A stretch of 64,000 bases of DNA from contig JBDWTN010000007.1 of the NCBI GenBank assembly GCA_039984955.1, positions 3,046,501-3,110,500 of the forward strand. Reading direction: 5' to 3'. The position numbers and the translations under genes were made by a program. The first letter of the stretch is position 1, and every line of letters begins with the position of its first letter. The notes under the pieces are model-generated. The model did not search any database, had not been told where the DNA came from, and was given only the letters and a program-made list of their open reading frames with translations. Source of the DNA: Marinobacter alexandrii. Lineage in GTDB: Bacteria; Bacteroidota; Bacteroidia; Cytophagales; Cyclobacteriaceae. Shown one piece after another: positions 59,891 through 64,000 of this stretch.

Positions 59891-61461
59891 TGAAACGCCT
59901 GATAATACATATAACTATTGCCTGTATTGCATTTTCATTTTTAGTTGGGAATGCACAGCAAACAGCTGGGTTTAGTCAATACTATATGAATCCCTTCTTA
60001 CTTAATCCTGCAGCAGCAGGTACAGGTGATACCCAAGCTTTTCTTCAGTATAGAAATCAATGGATTAACATAGATGGGTCTCCTGAAACTTATGCTTTCA
60101 CTTTGGATGGAAAGTTGAAAAGACATCCTGTTGGTTTAGGGATAACCTTTCTCAATGACGTCACTAATTTTATTAATCGTACAAATTTGGGGATCACCTC
60201 ATCATATATCCTCAAACTTGCCAAAGATCACGAGTTATCGTTTGGAATGACATTCATGCTTATCCAGAATAGAGTTGATTTTGATAAAGTAATAGCGCAA
60301 GATTTTTCCGATCCAAACCTTTTTTCTAGTATAGATCAAAAACCTGTTTTCGAGTTGAATTCAGGCCTGCAATATAGATGGAAAGGTGGGTTGGGTTTAG
60401 GAATTGTTGCAGATCAATTACTACAAAGTGAATTGACTTATGAAGATCCAGCTACGTTCGGTTCATTGAGTTTTGCATTGATTAGACATTATACAGCAAT
60501 CCTCAATTATGATATAAAAATCAATGAAAATTTTGGTGTTGAACCAATTTTGATTGGAAGAGTTGCTCAAGGTCTTCCAAGTCAATATGACGCAAGCTTG
60601 TACGGGAAATATAAAGATATTCTATGGCTGGGTGCTGCTTACAGAGACCAGATAGGATGGGCCTATTCACTAGGTTTTAACGTTTTTGACAACCTAAGAG
60701 TAGGATATACTTATGAATTGTCAACAACAGGTTTGGATCGAATCGGAGGCCCCACGCATGAACTCGCGGTTGGATGGAATTTTGGTAAATCGCTGTTTGG
60801 CGATGGCGTGAGTGGAGGTATTGCAGAGCAAAAGGACAGGGAAGGAATCAAAAAATTGAGACGGAAAAATGATGAAATTGATGCTAAATTAGATTCAATC
60901 AATAAGTTAAGTGACTCACAATATGTGATCCTTCAAGCGAAACTGGATTCAATCAATGAGATCAATAAATTTCAACAGGAGGAGATTAATGCCCTAAGTA
61001 TTGATTTTCAAGGGGTGGGAGAGTCGTTAAATGGAAGACCCATTGAAAGCAATGATGGAATAACGGATGAACAGGAAGCGATTTTGGAGCGCTACAATAT
61101 ATCATCCGAAGGATACATTCCAAGTATCATTAAAAGTAGAAATATTTTATTTGGTGCTGGAAAGCATAAAATCGACCCCATTTACAGTAGGAAGCTGGAT
61201 GAACTTGTCCAATGGTTGGTAATAAATGAGTCCGTTAAACTCAAATTAGTGGGACATGCTGATGCGTCAGGGAACCCATTGCCAGCTTTAAAATTATCTG
61301 AAAAACGTGTTCAGGAGGTGAAAAATTATCTGGTAAGAAGAAATGTGTCAGAAGAACGAATCGCTACAGAAGTAGAAGGTAGTACGGCTGCCTTGTCACA
61401 AGGAGACGCAGCTGTCAATAGAAAATTCAATCGGAGGGTAGAGATATTGTTGGATGAATAA
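59890..61461 (+). CDS. PorP/SprF-family membrane protein fused to OmpA-like domain
   Basis: The 523-residue protein has a signal peptide (ITIACIAFSFLVGNAQ). A PorP/SprF domain follows (FSQYYMNPFLLNPAAAGTGD near residue 30, FLQYRNQWINIDG), spanning to about residue 300 as an outer-membrane barrel. A charged coiled-coil with two LDSIN elements (about residues 315-360) joins it to a C-terminal OmpA domain (LKLVGHADASG, LSEKRVQEVKNYL, NRKFNRRVEIL) that should bind peptidoglycan. SprF-like proteins assist export of type B sorted proteins; this one follows such a cargo by a one-base overlap. The fusion would also tether the complex to the cell wall. Confidence 0.92.
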   Translation: MKRLIIHITIACIAFSFLVGNAQQTAGFSQYYMNPFLLNPAAAGTGDTQAFLQYRNQWINIDGSPETYAFTLDGKLKRHPVGLGITFLNDVTNFINRTNLGITSSYILKLAKDHELSFGMTFMLIQNRVDFDKVIAQDFSDPNLFSSIDQKPVFELNSGLQYRWKGGLGLGIVADQLLQSELTYEDPATFGSLSFALIRHYTAILNYDIKINENFGVEPILIGRVAQGLPSQYDASLYGKYKDILWLGAAYRDQIGWAYSLGFNVFDNLRVGYTYELSTTGLDRIGGPTHELAVGWNFGKSLFGDGVSGGIAEQKDREGIKKLRRKNDEIDAKLDSINKLSDSQYVILQAKLDSINEINKFQQEEINALSIDFQGVGESLNGRPIESNDGITDEQEAILERYNISSEGYIPSIIKSRNILFGAGKHKIDPIYSRKLDELVQWLVINESVKLKLVGHADASGNPLPALKLSEKRVQEVKNYLVRRNVSEERIATEVEGSTAALSQGDAAVNRKFNRRVEILLDE

Positions 61462-61511
61462 TTATATAAAAGTGATGAAACCTAATGTGAATTCAATTTG
61501 GTGATTTTTAA

Positions 61512-63191
61512 ATGAAGAATATTCTTACATATTGTTCATTAATATTAGCAGTAAACTACTGTCTAGTAGCTCAAGACCTTGAAACAATTAAGGATCAAAA
61601 GTTTGTGACTTACAGCGGAGGGATCTCATTAAATAACACCTTCTATAGTGCTGTGGGAATGCAAAATCAGCGTGACCCATACTTCTGGCAGCTTAACGCC
61701 AATCTCAATTTTAATTTCTTGAATATTGTTCAAGTCCCTTTCTCTGCCACGTTTAGTCAACAACAAAAAAACTTCAATCAACCACAACCATTTAATAGGT
61801 TTGGATTGAGTCCAACATATAAAAGTTTGACTGCTCACCTGGGTCATCGCAGCATGAGTTTTTCGCAATTCACCTTAGCAGGTACGATGTTTTTTGGTGC
61901 GGGTCTGGAGTTCCAGCCAAAAGACTATCCTTGGAGAGTAAGTGCAATGTATGGGAGATTAGCTAAGCCAGTAGAGCGTTTTGCAAGAGATGGGCTGGTG
62001 TTTGCTGAACCTACATATCGTAGGGCAGCATACAGCGTAAAAGCAGGATATGAAGAGGGTGATATTGCTGCTCACCTGATCATTTTTAAGTCATCGGATG
62101 ATGAAAATTCAATCTCTGTACCAGATAGCATAGGCGTTAAGCCAGAAGAAAACTTGGTCATCGGATTGGTTTCGACATTTAAATTTTTAAAGGTTTTCAC
62201 TTTTGAAATAGATTATGCGCATAGCATGCTTACAAGGGATAAAACAGCCATAGAGACAGTGGAGAATGAATTCAGTTTTAGAAATAATCTAGGCACCCTT
62301 TTTACAGTTAATCAAAGTTCTTCTTTTAGTAATGCACTCTCTTCAAAATTGACTTTTAATGGAAATTTGTTCCAACTGAACCTTGCCTACAGGAGAATAG
62401 ATCCTGGTTATTCTACACATGGATCATCCTTTTTAAATAATGATTTACAGGATATTTCAGGTGGAATAGCCTTGCCCTTATTTAAGGGTAGAGTATCACT
62501 TTCGTCTAACCTTGGATTCCAAAAAAATAATCTTGATAACCAACTAGCTGCTGAAGTTACCCGACTTATTTTTTCGTCATCAGCCAGTGTGGCAGTAAGT
62601 GAGCGCCTAAATACATCGGTATCATTTTCAAATTTCAGCACAGGGACGAGTCAAACATTAATTCAAGATAATCTGCTCTCAGATTCCTTGGAGTTTTTTC
62701 AGGTTACAAGAAATGGTACTTTGACGACTAACTACACAATCGGAGCAAACAAACAAAGTAGCGTTTTCGCCACATTTTCATTACAGGATGCTACCGATAG
62801 CGATAACAATGAAAGTGTGTTTGCCAATGCTAACGCAGGCTATTCTACCGTGATAAATACAGTGTGGAGATTGAATGTTAATGCAAACTATAACAATAAC
62901 GTAACCATGGATTCTGAAACTACTTCCATTGGTCCCGGAGTAGGGCTTGGAAGAAGTTTACGAGATAATAGAATTCAGACAAACCTGGCTTTAAACCTGT
63001 TCAATAGTTATTTGAACAGTGACCTTCAAAATAGGATTGCTACCGTACGTTTAACAGCATCTAGTTCACTTGGAAAACGCCATAGTATTTCTCTGAGTAC
63101 TTTCTACACGAATAGAAGTACAGTCCAAGAGGAGACTAGTACCAATATCAAAGAAGTTAGAGGGAATGTCAATTACGCTTTTAGGCTATAA
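61512..63191 (+). CDS. Probable outer-membrane beta-barrel protein, function unknown
   Basis: The 559-residue protein has a signal peptide (NILTYCSLILAVNYCLVAQ) and then alternating polar/aromatic strands throughout (LNANLNFNFLNIVQVPFSAT, ISLSTFYTNRSTVQ), ending in YAFRL, whose terminal hydrophobic residue suits BAM recognition. A conserved-looking plug-like segment (YKSLTAHLGHRSMSFSQFTL, LAGTMFFGAGLEF) lies at residues 100-140. It has no sorting domain, so it stays in the outer membrane. It stands between the PorP-OmpA gene and the TANFOR-type gene and probably serves the same export or assembly process. Confidence 0.8.
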   Translation: MKNILTYCSLILAVNYCLVAQDLETIKDQKFVTYSGGISLNNTFYSAVGMQNQRDPYFWQLNANLNFNFLNIVQVPFSATFSQQQKNFNQPQPFNRFGLSPTYKSLTAHLGHRSMSFSQFTLAGTMFFGAGLEFQPKDYPWRVSAMYGRLAKPVERFARDGLVFAEPTYRRAAYSVKAGYEEGDIAAHLIIFKSSDDENSISVPDSIGVKPEENLVIGLVSTFKFLKVFTFEIDYAHSMLTRDKTAIETVENEFSFRNNLGTLFTVNQSSSFSNALSSKLTFNGNLFQLNLAYRRIDPGYSTHGSSFLNNDLQDISGGIALPLFKGRVSLSSNLGFQKNNLDNQLAAEVTRLIFSSSASVAVSERLNTSVSFSNFSTGTSQTLIQDNLLSDSLEFFQVTRNGTLTTNYTIGANKQSSVFATFSLQDATDSDNNESVFANANAGYSTVINTVWRLNVNANYNNNVTMDSETTSIGPGVGLGRSLRDNRIQTNLALNLFNSYLNSDLQNRIATVRLTASSSLGKRHSISLSTFYTNRSTVQEETSTNIKEVRGNVNYAFRL

Positions 63192-63202
63192 TTAAAAGAT
63201 AG

Positions 63203-64000
63203 ATGAGTAAAAAGACCAACTATATCAAATCAATCATAAAAAGCCTGACATGCTTCACTTTTTTGATATTCACTCATTTCTTGGACGCACAAGTTGATAG
63301 GTTCCCGGCTAATGTATCTCCTATACTTAACTCCCCCTATTCTCTTTTCTTGGAGGATTATACGGATCCTTCATTAAATCAGTTGGTTGGGAATATTGTA
63401 TTTAATGATTTTAACGAGCCTTCTTGGACTTTTAAATTAAGGCTGACCATTGAAAGTACAGATGTTCGTATTTCAACCAAACCTGGATTTACGCCAATAG
63501 ATCCAATTGTAGTTCAGCCGGGTATTTTGACACAGTTTGCTTCTACAGATTGGACCGAATATTTTGATTTTGGTAACATTAACATTTCGGGATCTGCGGC
63601 AAACTTGGTTCGCCAGACAGGTCGATTGCCCGAGGGGTTATATTCTTTTTGTATTGAAGTTTTAGATTATGAGACTGGTGATCCATTATCGAGAGAAACG
63701 TGTGCAACTGCATGGATACAATTAAATGATCCTCCTAGAATAGTTTCTCCCTTTTGCGGAACTGTTTTAGACCCAAAGCTTACCTCATTTCCGATACAAT
63801 GGCAGCAGTTTAATACAACGAGCCCCAATGCAGAAATGGGTACCACTTATGATCTGACGATTTGGCAACTTACGGATCCAACAGCTAATCCATTTGTCGC
63901 AGTTCCTAATGGACAAGCGCTGCAGGTATTTCAAACCAGAGACCTTACTTCTCCTACATTTATTTATGGACCAGCAGAGCCACTATTAGATTTGGGTAAA
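63203..64000 (+). CDS. TANFOR-type surface protein, 5' part only
   Basis: From the ATG at 63203, 266 codons are open to the window edge. After a signal peptide (LTCFTFLIFTHFLDAQ) the sequence has FPANVSPILNSPYSLFLEDY, TFKLRLTIES, QTGRLPEGLYSFCIEVLDY, CATAWIQLNDPPRI and SPFCGTVL. That order is what I know from the N-termini of Bacteroidetes TANFOR-domain proteins, large exported proteins often located near PorP/SprF genes. It follows the barrel gene by 11 bases. Its length and C-terminus are unknown here. Confidence 0.85.
   Translation, partial: MSKKTNYIKSIIKSLTCFTFLIFTHFLDAQVDRFPANVSPILNSPYSLFLEDYTDPSLNQLVGNIVFNDFNEPSWTFKLRLTIESTDVRISTKPGFTPIDPIVVQPGILTQFASTDWTEYFDFGNINISGSAANLVRQTGRLPEGLYSFCIEVLDYETGDPLSRETCATAWIQLNDPPRIVSPFCGTVLDPKLTSFPIQWQQFNTTSPNAEMGTTYDLTIWQLTDPTANPFVAVPNGQALQVFQTRDLTSPTFIYGPAEPLLDLGK

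Overview
The window looks like a chromosomal segment of a marine-type Bacteroidetes bacterium, most likely Cytophagales or a close relative. The support is all in the sequence: genes with type IX secretion (T9SS) C-terminal sorting domains of types A and B, PKD-rich giant surface proteins, a PorP/SprF-family protein, a TANFOR-type protein, frequent TTG/GTG starts without clear Shine-Dalgarno sequences, and promoters of the Bacteroidetes form TAnnTTTG. No tRNA, rRNA, CRISPR array, insertion sequence or prophage was seen.

Region 1 (1-16276) is a surface polysaccharide locus. asnB and a sugar-nucleotide epimerase (running off the left edge) lie on the minus strand. A tightly packed plus-strand run follows: a truncated CapD/FnlA-like remnant, a multi-spanning membrane protein, two methyltransferases, a sulfotransferase, a Wzx-type flippase, a GT2 glycosyltransferase, a pyruvyltransferase-family protein and two GT4 glycosyltransferases. 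The run ends in a 1198-residue T9SS cargo protein whose start overlaps the last glycosyltransferase.

Region 2 (16435-27582) holds an Lrp regulator with a PyrR-like phosphoribosyltransferase, a lipoprotein made of four tandem repeats, an OmpR-type two-component pair, and a minus-strand run: a sigma-54 response regulator and NtrY-like kinase, a four-helix-bundle protein, a glycosyltransferase, a bestrophin-like channel and a divergent kinase-fold protein. A sigma-54-like promoter and a palindromic candidate upstream activating site precede the response regulator.

Region 3 (27704-37134) carries two export systems facing away from each other: TetR, a type I-like ABC exporter with an unusual ATPase domain, an HlyD adaptor and TolC on the minus strand; and a MacA-like adaptor, LolD/MacB-type ATPase and TolC (no permease gene in the set) on the plus strand. 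The gap between them contains an orphan intrinsic terminator.

Region 4 (37140-45774) is mostly housekeeping: lpxH, ftsH, rsfS, birA, ahcY, an ECF sigma factor with a small zinc-finger anti-sigma-like protein, gmk and nadD. Several have recognisable TAnnTTTG promoters, including a back-to-back pair between rsfS and birA and one that would make gmk nearly leaderless.

Region 5 (45765-64000) is a cell-surface/T9SS cassette: a divergent FN3-like protein, then a co-directional series of a secreted phage-tail-collar protein, a 1911-residue adhesin-like protein (type A sorting), an M43 metalloprotease (type A), a 1433-residue PKD protein (type B), a PorP/SprF-OmpA fusion, a probable outer-membrane beta-barrel and a TANFOR-type protein that runs off the right edge. 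The near-zero spacing suggests one transcription unit that makes large surface fibres together with the outer-membrane components that export or anchor them. This is the best candidate in the window for a little-described system.
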